64,000 bases of DNA from the NCBI RefSeq assembly GCF_040436345.1, contig NC_133230.1, positions 2,336,797 through 2,400,796 on the forward strand. Reading direction: 5' to 3'. Every line of letters starts with the position of its first letter. The first letter of the stretch is position 1. This stretch comes from Pagrus major. Lineage: Eukaryota > Chordata > Actinopteri > Spariformes > Sparidae. Positions 10,752 through 23,723 of this stretch are shown here, one piece after another. Under the pieces are notes generated by a model. That model was not told the origin of the DNA, did no database searches, and worked only from the letters and a program-made list of their open reading frames with translations. Position numbers and translations under genes: made by a program.

Positions 10752-12165
10752 CAGAGGTGTCAAGTAACGAAGTACAAATACTTCGTTACCTTACTTAAGT
10801 AGAAATTTTGGGTATCTATACTTTACTGGAGTAATTATTTTTCAGCCAACTTTTTACTTCTACTCCTTACATTTTCACGCAATTATCTGTACTTTCTACT
10901 CCTTACATTTTAAAAATAGCCTCGTTACTCGTGAAATTTCGCTGCACCTCTGATGCGCCTCCGGAGAGGCACAGTATTGGCGAGCCGAACCAGTGTGAAC
11001 GGATAAGCCGGCGGCGCGGAGCGGGGGCGTGTCGGTCTGGTGTTCACTGTCTGATAACTGTACAGATCCTTCACTCAACAAAATATAGATAAATGTCCCA
11101 CAAAGCAACGTTACATGACCATACAACAGTAACGTAGTAACTGGTTGTGTCTTTGGCAACTTATATGAGGAAAAAAATACCGCAGTTATTCGTGGAGAAG
11201 TGTCTGTCCGACCGACTCTTCGTCACATTTCTGCCAGAAAAACAGCGTCTGTCCCCAGCAAAAAACTTTAACTTGCCAACTGTTTGTTGCGGTGAAGACT
11301 TCAGTGAACTTTCCCCCATAAACAGCCTCCCTCCCCGCAAGTGATAGAGTCAGACAGCATCCTGTTTACTGATGGCGATTATGTAATTAAGAGAAAAACG
11401 TAACTTTGTCATTTTCCAGGATGTTTGGTGGGTCAGGATCCCAATCACAGCACATTATAACAGCATCCATATGATTATAAACAGTCAGTTGATACATGTT
11501 TAGATTAACAGGAGGACACCGGGGAAAACATGTTGAAAAAAACACACGTCATCATCATGACGTGTACCGTCACGCCTCTTTTGGAGCCGCGGCGCCGACT
11601 CTCTGTGTGAATTACACTCTTTTACACTCTTTTTTGTATGTACTTTAAAAAAAACTGTTTTCTAATGTAACATTAACTTGATATTGGTATTAAAAAATGT
11701 TTTAATACATAATCCACATCTTATTATAAATTAGGTTGTTATGGTATCAATCTGAAAGGTAAAACCATCGAATTTTACTCAATGGCCTTTGTGCCCTGTC
11801 ATGTGGCCTTGGTGCCCCTAAAATGATGAAATTCCAACCCTGTCCAACACCCTATTGGTTTGTACGCGATCCATCACCCCATAACATTATAGTCATTATG
11901 GCCTTTAGAAAAATGTTTTTTTGGGGAGGTGGGGTAGTGCACTATAGGCCCCTGTGGCGCGGCCTAAGCTTTTGTCCTTAATGGCATTTTTTTCCCTTAC
12001 ATTACTTTTACTTTTATACTTTAAGTAGTTTTGAAACCAGTACTTTTACACTTTTACTTGAGTAAAAAGCTTGAGTTGATACTTCAACTTCTACAGAAGT
12101 ATTTTTAAACCCTTGTATCTATACTTCTACCTGAGTAATGAATGTGAATACTTTCGACACCTCTG
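10752..12165. mobile_element. Non-autonomous hAT element (Tol2-like ends)
   Basis: Ends CAGAGGTGTC (10752) and GACACCTCTG (12165) are perfect 10-bp terminal inverted repeats. The element is flanked on both sides by the 8-bp target duplication GTTTTTAT (10744-10751 and 12166-12173). Eight-base duplications and CAGAGGTGT ends are typical of hAT elements of the Tol2 type. Its 1414 bp hold no transposase frame, so it depended on another copy. Subterminal regions are rich in short TACTT/AAGTA repeats, where hAT transposases usually bind. Confidence 0.9.
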
Positions 12166-12173
12166 GTTTTTAT

Positions 12174-12423
12174 GAGTGTTTACAGCTGCCAACGTATGTA
12201 ACGCTGCTACTGTCATGATACGTGACGGTAACGCAAGCAATTTCCCGTCGGGGATTAATGAAGTATTTCTGATTCTGATTAATATATTATGCAGTCAGTT
12301 GTCCATATTTAAGTTGACAGTATGGTAGACAGACATCACATTTACATGTCAGGATCTGGTTATTATAGACACAGATTCAATATTTAACCGTCATGTATCA
12401 TCACATGTATCATCACATCGTCA
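12174..12423. other. Spacer with a LINE-like tail
   Basis: The tract around 12240-12283 contains CGGGGATTAATGAAGTATTT followed by CTGATTCTGATT. This resembles the 3' end of a fish LINE or a SINE derived from it. Nothing else is recognisable here. Confidence 0.4.
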
Positions 12424-13542
<1,119 letters not shown>

Positions 13543-13675
13543 TGAACCAACACGAGGGAAACACTCGTCTGTTCGCTCCATGTAGTGAAACGTGGCTGCG
13601 ATGCATATCTCCCCCTCTATGGCCACTCCAGGGCTCTGAACATTAGTGTTGTTAAAATAATAAACTTGTCCTCAC

Positions 13676-13847
13676 CTGTCCTGTGTAACTTTACTTGGGG
13701 TTTCCAGCAGATATCCAGCAGGACGCGCTGCCGATCGATCTCTTCCTCGTACTGGACGATAGTTGTTTTAAACACTCGGAATATTTCTTCAGCAGCAGCA
13801 GTTAGTCGCTCGTTGACAAACTCTCTCAAACTCTCAACTGAACTCAT
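13676..13847 (-). CDS. Gene B, exon 1: N-terminal helical module
   Basis: The coding sequence appears the same as gene A exon 1. Donor ACAG|GTGAGG is intact (donor bases 13669-13675). The only minus-strand exon 2 downstream before another exon 1 is 6520-8822, so they are paired here through a 4.85 kb intron (8823-13675). That intron is enlarged by the AT repeat, the hAT element and an inverted-repeat arm. Pairing rests on matching phase and sites, not on transcript data. If the intron is too disrupted, this would be an orphan first exon. Confidence 0.75.
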
Positions 13848-14819
13848 TGTTCTTTAATTACTAATTCAATAATGAGCTGCGCTGTGACTCAGTACCGTCT
13901 TCCACTTCGTTCATTACACACAGGCAGCTAATGCTGCTAGCTGCTACTGTTTACTTCCGCTGGGTGTCACGCTGTTAAGCTCCGACGGGGGAAGTGCGGA
14001 GGCTTTTATTTCCGCTTCAGACTGAACACATTTTATTCAGAACCTGTTTAAAACATATCTGACTACACTTTTAAACCTGAATAAATAATTTGGACAAAAA
14101 ATGTCCAGTTGCTAAGCAAACTCCCAAATACTTTTATACATTTATTTATATTAATTTAATTAACTATATTTAACACCATTCTTATACTGTTTTTACACAG
14201 TGTGTTTACACTATGTTTGTTGTACTCCTTGAATTAAGGTGTAGATCTACTCTGCTTAATCCCACAAAGAAATGTGCCACTCTTTTCTAAACTGCTACTT
14301 TGAACTAACAGCTTCCTGTTTGGTTACTTACATGGAAGCTACTGGAAAAACTACAAGTATTTAACATATAGATGTTTATAGAAAAGCAAGACACGAGGAG
14401 CGATAATAAGTGGGACACATGAGACTGATTAACTCGACTTTTTAATCATCATTTTCACAAATATGGGCAAATCAGCATGAAGATATTGACACATAAACAT
14501 ACTGTGACATCTTCTCAAGGGGAAATTGTACACATTCAGCGTTCAGCTCATCATTTCTCCTGTGTATATTGAGCCTCTGAGGATTTTTCAAGTATATAAT
14601 TTCAAGTTAAAGTTCTGGAATTATGCATGAAACACTAGAACTGAATCACATCCAACATATTTTGCAAATACAAAGCTACTCGCCTGTACGTGTCCTCAAA
14701 TGTCTCTTCAAAGCAGACTGATCAGAGAAACTTTTCCTCCAGGTCTTGCAAAGTTATGGCTTCTCACCTGTGTGGATTCTCATGTGGACTGTTAAGTTTG
14801 CACTTCAGTTGAAAGCTTC
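13848..14819 (-). other. Gene B promoter, then 3' flank of gene C with a displaced finger end
   Basis: Positions 13848-14028 are the standard promoter block, followed by the common 3' flank. At 14757-14819 on the minus strand is the second half of a finger ([18 protein letters not shown] equivalent). It belongs to the last finger of gene C but is separated from it by the insertion at 14820-15599. Downstream of it are the usual decayed fingers. Confidence 0.7.
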
Positions 14820-15599
14820 TGTCGTGTCTCGATTTCTTATTCTTAAATTGTTCAAAAAGGTTTTTCATTGTTTCAAAAAGTCACCAATGAAAAGGAAATA
14901 ATCTCCAGGACTCCTCTAAAGCTGAGTGCAGTAATGTTTAATGTCGACAATTAAAACATGAGATCTCACAGACAAAAGCTCATCAAAAAAGACCCAAATT
15001 CTCAATACAAAATATACTCCTTATATTCACTAAGGTGGGGGTTGGGCACCACGGTTTATCCAATCCTTGCTCTATCCTTTGTCTATGTATCAAATTTTGC
15101 TGACTGTGGTATTTCCCTGCACGAGGCTAAACATGTGCCCACCCATGCCAACATTGGTCAAGACAACCTCCTCACTGGGCATACGCTTTGAAGTCCCTTT
15201 GTAGCTGGTATCCTGGACTTCCCCTGCACATCTTATCTACTGTGCTGCCACTTTGCGGCCTTGAACGCTCCTCCACTGTGCTGCAGCCATGAGACTTTTC
15301 TTTTTTAACTCTAAGTCTCCTCCTTGATGTGTTCCACTGCCCTACTGACTGCATTTCTTTTAAAAATAATAATAAAAGTGTGGTATATTTGGTTACATGA
15401 TTTCACTCCAAGTTAAAACAATTCAGTAGTTTAATCATCAATTCGATCAATAGTTGCATATTCAATCAACTAGTGCAGAGCAATACATGTTTTAACCATT
15501 CATTTATGATTCATTCACATTTTGATTAGATTCTTTAACATCTCTGTACTTGTTACCAGTTGTCATTAAACCCTAACTACTTACTTATATTACACTACA
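14820..15599 (-). mobile_element. Solo-LTR-like insertion in the last finger of gene C
   Basis: On the minus strand the insert begins TGTAGTGTAATAT and ends GACACGACA. It is flanked by GAAG on each side (15603-15600 and 14819-14816), a 4-bp target duplication. TG...CA ends plus a 4-bp duplication fit a solo LTR of a retrovirus-like or Gypsy-like element, but no internal coding region is present. It splits a finger between GGGGAAG and CTTTCAACTG and supplies the TAG stop of gene C. Copies occur at the same finger position in genes I and J. Confidence 0.7.
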
Positions 15600-16991
15600 C
15601 TTCCCCACATGTTTTGCAAGAATGCGGTTTCTTACCTGTGTGGGTTCTCATGTGGACTGTTAAGTGATCACTTCGGCCGAAAGCTTTCCCACATGTTTTG
15701 CAAGTATAAGCCTTCTGACCAGTGTGGACTCTCATGTGCAGATTCAATTCACCACGAGTCTTGAAAGTCTTCCCACATGTTTGGCAAGAATACGGCTTCT
15801 CACCTGTGTGGGTTCTCATGTGGACTGTTAAGTGATCACTTCGGCTGAAAGCTCTCCCACATGTTTTGCAAGTATAAGCCTTCTGACCAGTGTGGATTCT
15901 CTTGTGCAGATTCAATTCACCACGAGTCTTGAAAGTCTTCCCACATGTTTTGCAAGAATAAGGCTTCTCAACAGTGTGGATTCTCATGTGGACTGTTAAG
16001 TGAGCACTTTGGCTTAAAGCCATCCCACAAATTTCACAGGCAAAAGGCTTCTCACCTGTGTGAGTTCTCATGTGACGAGTTAAGTTAACACTTCGGCTGA
16101 AAGCTTTCCTACATGTTTTGCAAGAATACGGCTTCTCACCAGTGTGGATTCTCATGTGCAGATTCAATTCACCAGGAGTCTTGAAAGTCTTCCCACATGT
16201 TTGGCAAGAATACGGCTTCTCACCTGTGTGGGTTCTCATGTGGACTGTTAAGTGAGCACTTCGGCTGAAAGCTTTCCCACATGTTTTGCAAGTATACGGC
16301 TTCTCACCAGTGTGGATTCTCATGTGCAGATTCAATTCACCATGAGTCTTGAAAGTCTTCCCACATGTTTGACAAGAATACGGTTTCTCACCTGTGTGGG
16401 TTCTCATGTGGACTGTTAAGTGAACACTTTGGCTGAAGGTCTTCACACATGTTTGGCAAGAATAAGGTTTCTCACCAGTGTGGGTTCTTAGGTGTAAATT
16501 CAATAGGGACTTAAACTTAAAAGCCTTTCCACATGTGTCACATTTGAAAGACTTTTTACCTGCATGAGTGTTATGGCGAATGTCTAATGAGGTAGAGTTT
16601 TTTGCATTATCACTGTGACTTTTGCTTCCGTGATGTCTTTTCTTTTGTTTTGGCTCTCCATCTCCAGCTGATCCTGAATCTCCATGTTTTCCTCCTTTCT
16701 GAACTTGGCTCTCAGCTACATGAGAGTCGTTAGAAAGGAGCTGGTGGTCACTTTTTGGATCTGCTTCACTGTTGTCACTTTCCTCATAAGTTGGAGTCAA
16801 CATGACGGTATCCGTCTCAACCTTCAGTACAAGCTGCTCTCCCTCCCGACTGGTGCAGAGTTCCTCCTGTTCCTCTTTAATCTCTGGAGGCTCTGGGTCC
16901 TCTTGGTCCAGACTGGAGTTCCTCTCCTGGTTACAGACCTGCTGGTCAGTGAGAACCTCCTCCTCCTTACAGACATGTTGCTGTGGGAGCT
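15595..16991 (-). CDS. Gene C, exon 2: C2H2 zinc-finger protein (11 fingers plus a cut one)
   Basis: Joined to exon 1 at 17886-18057 it predicts 522 aa. After the acidic spacer there are eleven complete fingers and then HSCKTCGEV-stop. The twelfth finger is truncated because a TG...CA element was inserted in it (14820-15599), and the stop TAG lies inside that element. Four fingers share the motif KT-x-GELNLHMR and alternate with SRS-x-HLTVH fingers, which suggests that a two-finger module was duplicated. Finger 2 has Val for the usual Gly after the second Cys, and finger 7 has Leu for the core Phe (CGMALSQS), which may weaken it. All zinc ligands of the eleven fingers are kept. Confidence 0.9.
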
Positions 16992-17885
16992 CTGGAGGGA
17001 CAGAGAACAAAAGGCAGAGATTATTTAATCAACCAATCAACCTTTATTTGTAGTAACTTGTATTATGTAAACCTGAGCACATTTCAATTCATCCTCAAAT
17101 ATGCATGTTCTTCTTCAGGAACAGCAACTGAACAGCAACTGAACAGCAACTGAACAGCATGCTCAGAGGTGAGTGCACTTCTCTGAGTGTTGATTAGCAC
17201 CGGTATGAGTCTCGTCCCTCTTGTTTGTAGCATGTAGGAGTCTGTTTCCCGCTCGTTATCAATAAAATGGGCAGTCCTTGCTTCACGTAGGACTCTGTGG
17301 CCCGTAAAGTCCATCCATCGCAGGTGAGCACAATTCTCTCTGCAGACTGGAGCGATCCTCCACCTTTCCTCTCGTCTCATCATAAAGAGCTGGAATAGCT
17401 TCTTCTGTGAAATATGTTCTGCTCTGTATTTCATACCTTGGTTCCAGTGTTTGTAGCATTTGGCAAAAAACATCATTTTCCTTGTTATTAATGTTTTGAA
17501 TGTAAAATCTACATTGTTCCCAATAGTTTCCAGCTCATCTGACCCACTGACTCCAAGCCAATGCCGACATGTCTTCATAATAGGTTCAATGAGACACACC
17601 TCTTTCTGTTGAGTTTTAGTGCTCCTCATATTGTTCTGAACGTTTTGTGTGTAAAATCAGCGTTTTTTGAGTGGAGTTTGGCTGCGGTCTTCTATAGAAC
17701 GGAGCCCAGCCGTGCAGCGGGCACTCAGAACCTCCGGAGTCCCGGAGTGGAATGAACCAACACGAGGGAAACACTCGTCTGTTCGCTCCGTGTAGTGAAA
17801 CGTGGCTGCGATGCATATCTCCCCCTCTATGGCCACTCCAGGGCTCTGAACATTAGTGTTGTTAAAATAATAAACTTGTCCTCAC
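16992..17885 (-). other. Gene C intron
   Basis: A standard 894-bp intron with three copies of the AACAGCAACTG 11-mer (17122-17154) and the dead hAT transposase fragment (about 17170-17490). No functional feature is evident beyond the splice signals. Confidence 0.75.
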
Positions 17886-18057
17886 CTGTCCTGTGTAACT
17901 TTACTTGGGGTTTCCAGCAGATATCCAGCAGGACGCGCTGCCGATCGACCTCTTCCTCGTACTGGACGATAGTTGTTTCAAACACTCGGAATATTTCTTC
18001 AGCAGCAGCAGTTAGTCGCTCGTTGACAAACTCTCTCAAACTCTCAACTGAACTCAT
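17886..18057 (-). CDS. Gene C, exon 1: N-terminal helical module
   Basis: The same exon as in the other genes but with two replacements, K to E (RVFETTIV) and I to V (EEEVDRQR). It is the most diverged exon 1 in the window. It splices in phase 1 to 16991-15595. Confidence 0.88.
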
Positions 18058-19420
18058 TGTTCTTTAATTACTAATTCAATAATGAGCTGCGCTGTGACTC
18101 AGTACCGTCTTCCACTTCGTTCATTACACACAGGCAGCTAATGCTGCTAGCTGCTACTGTTTACTTCCGCTGGGTGTCACGCTTTTAAGCTCCGACAGGG
18201 GAAGTGCGGAGGCTTTTATTTCCGCTTCAGACTGAACACATTTTATTCAGAACCTGTTTAAAACATATCTGACTACACTTTTAAACCTGAATAAATAATT
18301 TGGACAAAAAATGTTGTCCAGTTGCTAAGCAAACTCCCAAATACTTTTATACATTTATTTATATTAATTTAATTAACTATATTTAACACCATTCTTATAC
18401 TGTTTTCACACAGTGTGTTTACACTATGTTTGTTGTACTCCTTGAATTAAGGTGTAGATCTACTCTGCTTAATTCCACAAAGAAATGTGCCACTCTTTTC
18501 TAAACTGCTACTTTGGACTAACAGCTAACTTTTTGGTTACTTGCATGGAAGCTACTGGAAAAACTACAAGTATTTAACATATAAATGTTTGTAGAAAAGC
18601 AAGACACGAGGAGCGATAATAAGTGGGACACATGAGACTGATTAACTCGACTTTTTAATCATCATTTTCACAAATATGGGCAAATCAGCATGAAGATATT
18701 GACACATGTGATGTGATGGCACTTCTTTAGGTCGCTACTTTTAAATGAACAATTCAATAATATAAAATTAAAATAAAGTAATACAAAAATAAAATAAAGT
18801 GAGATAAAATGAAATAAAATAATACAAAATAAAATAAAACAAAATGATATGAAATAAAACACTTGTTTGTTTGATGATGTTTACTGTGTTGTTGTGCAAC
18901 TACAAGTGGAATATAATAAAGTATATTTACTGAAATACTGAACTTTACTTGTGTATTTCAATTTTTAGGCTACTTTACGTACTTTTACTAATTTACATCT
19001 TTTTACATTGCTTAATACAAAATATAAATCAACTAATAAAGTATGCATTTTATAGGTTAAACTCCACAGCAGTATATAAAGTACTTTCAAGATAATTATC
19101 TCCACCTTTACCAGCTGCAACATTAGTGACACTCAGAATTTCATGCATCAATGTTTGAAATACAAACATTAAAAGTTTGTTTGTTTTTTGCAGTAATAAT
19201 TCCTCCCATTCATACTCAACATTTAAGATCTCTTCTAAATGAGGAGTAACATCTAGGAACTGTCAGCTTATTCTCATGCCAATGTAGGAGAAAAACTTCA
19301 TATAAATTAATGTATTAATCACTTCAGATTAATAAAGCACTCGTGAATAGGAGCACCACCTCCGTTCTTTTATCTCTGACTAATCCGGAGGAAATTAATC
19401 AAATTCGACTAGACAAGGGT
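18058..19420. other. Gene C promoter, partial common spacer, then unique AT-rich sequence
   Basis: Positions 18058-18240 are the standard promoter. The common 3' flank continues to about 18710, where it stops abruptly. Positions 18745-18860 are a low-complexity ATAAAATAAAAT tract. From 18860 to 19420 I see no gene or known repeat. Confidence 0.6.
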
Positions 19421-20552
19421 AACTTTAATCAATATCAATTTATTCAAATCAATTTCAAATCAATTTATTTAATCTCATTACTGCAGTAGTGGCTTCTACA
19501 CACAGTTACCATTGGTTCTCCACAGTAAAACAAACCTCCAGACAACAACATATGGTTAAATATATTTATTTTCATTTAAATAAATGAGATGGCAACTAAA
19601 CAACATTAACAGGTAACAGAAAGATGTTGAGTCTGTAATGACTAATGTAATGAGTTTATGAATGAAATATGGGCGGATGGTGAAATTGCAGGTAGGGTGA
19701 AAGCAGTTAAATATTAAGAGAATAGTTTAATGCTAACAGAGCCCTGACCAGCGTATCATACGCTCTGCTGAGAAGGTGATTGGCTGCAACCTTCCATCCC
19801 TTCAGGACCTGCACAGCTCCAGGGCTCTGAGGCGTGCAGGTAGGATTGTGGCCGACCCCTCCCATCCCGGTCACAGACTTTTTGACACTCTCCCCTCTGG
19901 CAGGAGGCTGCGGTCCATCAGGACCAAAACCTCCCGCCACATGAACAGTTTCTTCCCCTCTGTAGTTGGGATCCTTAAGTCCCGGGACCCCCACTGACAC
20001 TGACACGGACTCTTGCACTCAAACCCACCACCGCCCTTGAAGTCTTTGCATTACATTAATGCAGAATTTGTACATATTTTATTTTTCATATTTATCATAG
20101 TCACTGTTTGTTTATTGTTTATTGTCTTCAATGTATTCACCTTATTCACCTAGACAAATTCCTTGTTGGTGTAAAATCCTTCTTGGCAATAAATCTGTTT
20201 CTGATTCTGACCAAATTTCTCCTGAACTTAAAGAATCTTCTTTAATTGGAAACTGCTCACGCCTTTTCTTAAACAGCCTGTCGCTGTAACGTCTTTGTTA
20301 ATGATGATGGAGATGATGAAGGGGATGACGATGATGATGGTCTTCTTCATTCGCTCTGAGTGGTGATTCTTAGGCTCTGACTGATAAACAACTTTAACTT
20401 ATTATTATTAGAATCCAAGTCTAAAACTCACAGAAACAAACTAAAACTAAACTAAAATTTTAATGTTTCAAATCGTGTTTCACCTTTCCCAGAATGTCAC
20501 CATGGCTTAATGTGGACTGTCTTAAACACAAATCACATAAATCATTAAAACA
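19421..20552 (-). other. Type-2 3' flank of gene D
   Basis: This flank is unlike that of genes A, B and E-H, but on the minus strand it matches 57390-57905 and 63300-63835 downstream of M and L. It includes a CAT/ATC-rich tract (20300-20345), CTTTAAGTTCAGGAGAAATT and minus-strand AAATAAATA near 19570. It shows that D, L and M form one subfamily across the strand switch. An L2-like LINE is inserted at 19750-20206. Confidence 0.7.
19750..20206 (+). mobile_element. 5'-truncated L2/Rex1-like LINE
   Basis: The insertion is flanked by the 6-bp repeat CTGACC (19744-19749 and 20207-20212) and interrupts a sequence that is continuous downstream of M and L. The plus strand encodes a reverse-transcriptase-ORF C-terminal end containing [18 protein letters not shown], closely related to the LINE at 49677-50971. 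It ends with AATAAATCTGTTTCTGATTC. Only the tail end of the element is present, so it is dead. Confidence 0.8.
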
Positions 20553-21760
20553 TTAAGTATACGGCTTCTCACCTGTGTGGACCCTCATGTGACGAGTTAA
20601 GTGAGGACGAAGCACGAAAGCCTTCCCACAAATATCACAGGTAAAAGGCTTCTCACCTGTGTGGAATCTCATGTGTCGATTTAATTCAGTACAAGATTTG
20701 AAAGTCTTCCCACAGATGTTGCAAGTATACGGCTTCTCACCTGTGTGGATTCGCATGTGGAATGTTAAGTGAGCACTTCGGGTGAAAGTCTTCCCACATG
20801 TTTGGCAAGTATATGGCTTCTCACCAGTGTGGATTCTCATGTGAACTGTTAAGTTACTGCTGTCCTTGAAAGTCTTCCCACATGTTTTGCAAGTATACGG
20901 TTTCTCACCTGTGTGGGTTCTCATGTGGACTGTTAAGTGAGTACTTCGGGTGAAAGTCTTCCCACATGTTTTGCAAGTATACGGCTTGTCACCTGTGTGG
21001 GTTCTCATGTGAACTGTTAAGTTACTGTTTTGATTGAAAGTCTTCCCACATGTTTGGCAAGAATATGGTGTCTCACTTGTGTGGGTTCTCATGTGGACTT
21101 TTAAGTAAGTACTTCGGCTGAAAGCTTTCCCACATGTTTTGCAAGTATACGGCTTCTCACCTGTGTGGGTTCGCATGTGAACTCTCAAGTGAGCAGGACA
21201 CTTGAAATCTTTCCCACATGTTTGGCAAGAATGCGGCTTCTCACCTGTGTGGGTTCTTAGGTGTGCATTCAATAGGGACTTAAACTTAAAAGCCTTTCCA
21301 CATGTGTCACATTTGAAAGACTTTTTACCTGGGTGAGTGTTATGGTGAATGTCTGATGAGGTAGAGTTTTTTGCATTATCACTGTGACTTTTGCTTCCGT
21401 GATGTCTTTTCTTTTGTTTTGGCTCTCCATCTCCAGCTGATCCTGAATCTCCATGTTTTTCTCCTTTCTGATCTTGGCTCTCAGCTACATGAGAGTTGTT
21501 AGAGAGGAGCTGGTGGTCACTTTTTGGTTCTGCTTCACTGTTGTCACTTTCCTCATAAGTTGGAGTCAACATGACGGTATCCGTCTCAACCTTCAGTACA
21601 AGCTGCTCTCCCTCCCGACTGGTGCAGAGTTCCTCCTGTTCCTCTTTAATCTCTGGAGGCTCTGGGTCCTCTTGGTCCAGACTGGAGTTCCTCTCCTGGT
21701 TACAAACCTGCTGGTCAGCGAGAACCTCCTCCTCCTTACAGACATGTTGCTGTGGGAGCT
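20553..21760 (-). CDS. Gene D, exon 2: C2H2 zinc-finger protein (9 fingers)
   Basis: With exon 1 at 22644-22815 it encodes 459 aa. Nine complete fingers follow the spacer, and the frame ends GEKPYT-TAA, at the start of a tenth. Several fingers carry TRS or KDSS at the helix start ([24 protein letters not shown]). One linker is TSETPY and another TGDKPY instead of TGEKPY. Its last finger ([19 protein letters not shown]) resembles fingers of L and M, which agrees with the shared 3' flank. All ligands are intact. Confidence 0.9.
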
Positions 21761-22643
21761 CTGGAGGGACAGAGAACAAAAGGCAGAGATTATTTAATCA
21801 ACCAATCAACCTTTATTTGTAGTAACTTGTATTATGTAAACCTGAGCACATTTCAATTCATCCTCAAATATGCATGTTCTTCTTCAGAAACAGCAACTGA
21901 ACAGCAACTGAACAGCATGCTCAGAGGTGAGTGCACTTCTCTGAGTGGTGATTAGCACCGGTATGAGTCTCGTCCCTCTTGTTTGTAGCATGTAGGAGTG
22001 CATTTCCTGCTCGTTATCAATAAAATGGGCAGTCCTTGCTTCACGTAGGACTCTGTGGCCTGTGAAGTCCATCCATCGCAGGTGAGCACAACTCTCTCTG
22101 CAGACTGGAGCGATCCTCCACCTTTCCTCTCGTCTCATCATAAAGAGCTGGAATAGCTTCTTCTGTGAAACATGTCCTGCTCTGTGTTTCATACCTTGGT
22201 TCCAGTGTTTGTAGCATTTGGCAAAAAACATAATTTTCCTTGTTATTAATGTTATGAATGTAAAATCTACATTTTTCCCAATAGTTTCCAGCTCATCTGA
22301 CCCACTGACTCAAAATCAATGCCGACATGTCTTTATAATAGGTTCAATGAGACACACCTCTTTCTGTTGAGTTTTAGTGCTCCTGGTATTGTTCTGAACG
22401 TTTTGTGTGTAAAATCAGCATTTTTTGAGTGGAGTTTGGCTGCGGTCTTCTATAGAACGGAGCCCAGCCGTGCAGCGGGCACTCAGAACCTCCGGAGTCC
22501 CGGAGTGGAATGAACCAACACGAGGGAAACACTCGTCTGTTCGCTCCGTGTAGTGAAACGTGGCTGCGATGCATATCTCCCCCTCTATGGCCACTCCAGG
22601 GCTCTGAACATTAGTGTTGTTAAAATAATAAACTTGTCCTCAC
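21761..22643 (-). other. Gene D intron
   Basis: An 883-bp intron with two 11-mer copies (21891-21912) and the hAT fossil (about 21920-22230). Otherwise it follows the array consensus. Confidence 0.75.
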
Positions 22644-22815
22644 CTGTCCTGTGTAACTTTACTTGGGGTTTCCAGCAGATATCCAGCAGGACGCGCTGCC
22701 GATCGATCTCTTCCTCGTACTGGACGATAGTTGTTTTAAACACTCGGAATATTTCTTCAGCAGCAGCAGTTAGTCGCTCGTTGACAAACTCTCTCAAACT
22801 CTCAACTGAACTCAT
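22644..22815 (-). CDS. Gene D, exon 1: N-terminal helical module
   Basis: The protein sequence equals that of gene A exon 1, with intact ATG (22815) and donor. Splices to 21760-20553. Confidence 0.88.
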
Positions 22816-23723
22816 TGTTCTTTAATTACTAATTCAATAATGAGCTGCGCTGTGACTCAGTACCGTCTTCCACTTCGTTCATTACACACAGGCAGCTAAT
22901 GCTGCTAGCTGCTACTGTTTACTTCCGCTGGGTGTCACGCTGTTAAGCTCCGACGGGGGAAGTGCGGAGGCTTTTATTTCCGCTTCAGACTCAACACATT
23001 TTATTCAGAACCTGTTTAAAACATATCTGACTACACTTTTAAACTTCAATAAATAATTTGGACAAAAAATGTTGTCCAGTTGCTAAGCAAACTCCCCAAA
23101 ACTTTTATACATTCATTTATATTAATTTAATTAACTATATTTAACACCATTCTTATACTGTTTTTACACAGTGTGTTTACACTATGTTTGTTGTACTCCT
23201 TGTATTAAGGTGTAGATCTACTCTGCTTAATCCCACAAAGAAATGTGCCACTCTTTTCTAAACTGCTACTTTCGACTAACAGCTTACTTTTTGGTTACTT
23301 ACATGGAAGCTACTGGAAAAACTACAAAGATTTAACATACAAATGTTTATAGAAAAGCATGACACGAGGAGCGATAATAAGTGGGACACATGAGACTGAT
23401 TAACTTGACTTTTTAATCATCATTTTCACAAATATGGGCAAATCAGCATGAAGATATTGACACATAAACATATTGTGACATCGTCTCAAAGTGAAATTGT
23501 ACACATTCAGCTTTCAGCTCATCATTTCTCCTGTGTATATTGAGCCTCTGTAGTTTTTCAAGTATTTAATTTCAAGTTAAAGTTCTGGAATTATGCATGA
23601 AACACTAGAACTGAATCACCTCCAACATATTTCGCAAATACAAAGCTACTCGCCTGTACATGTCCTCAAATGTCTCTTCAAAGCAGACTGATCAGAGAAA
23701 CTTTTCCCCCAGGTCTTTCAAAA
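22816..23723 (-). other. Gene D promoter and 3' flank of gene E
   Basis: The promoter block at 22816-22996 is followed by the standard AT-rich flank. Next to the stop of gene E the decayed first finger keeps its frame better than after gene A, because this copy has AGTCTGCTTTGAAGAG without the base loss. Confidence 0.7.
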
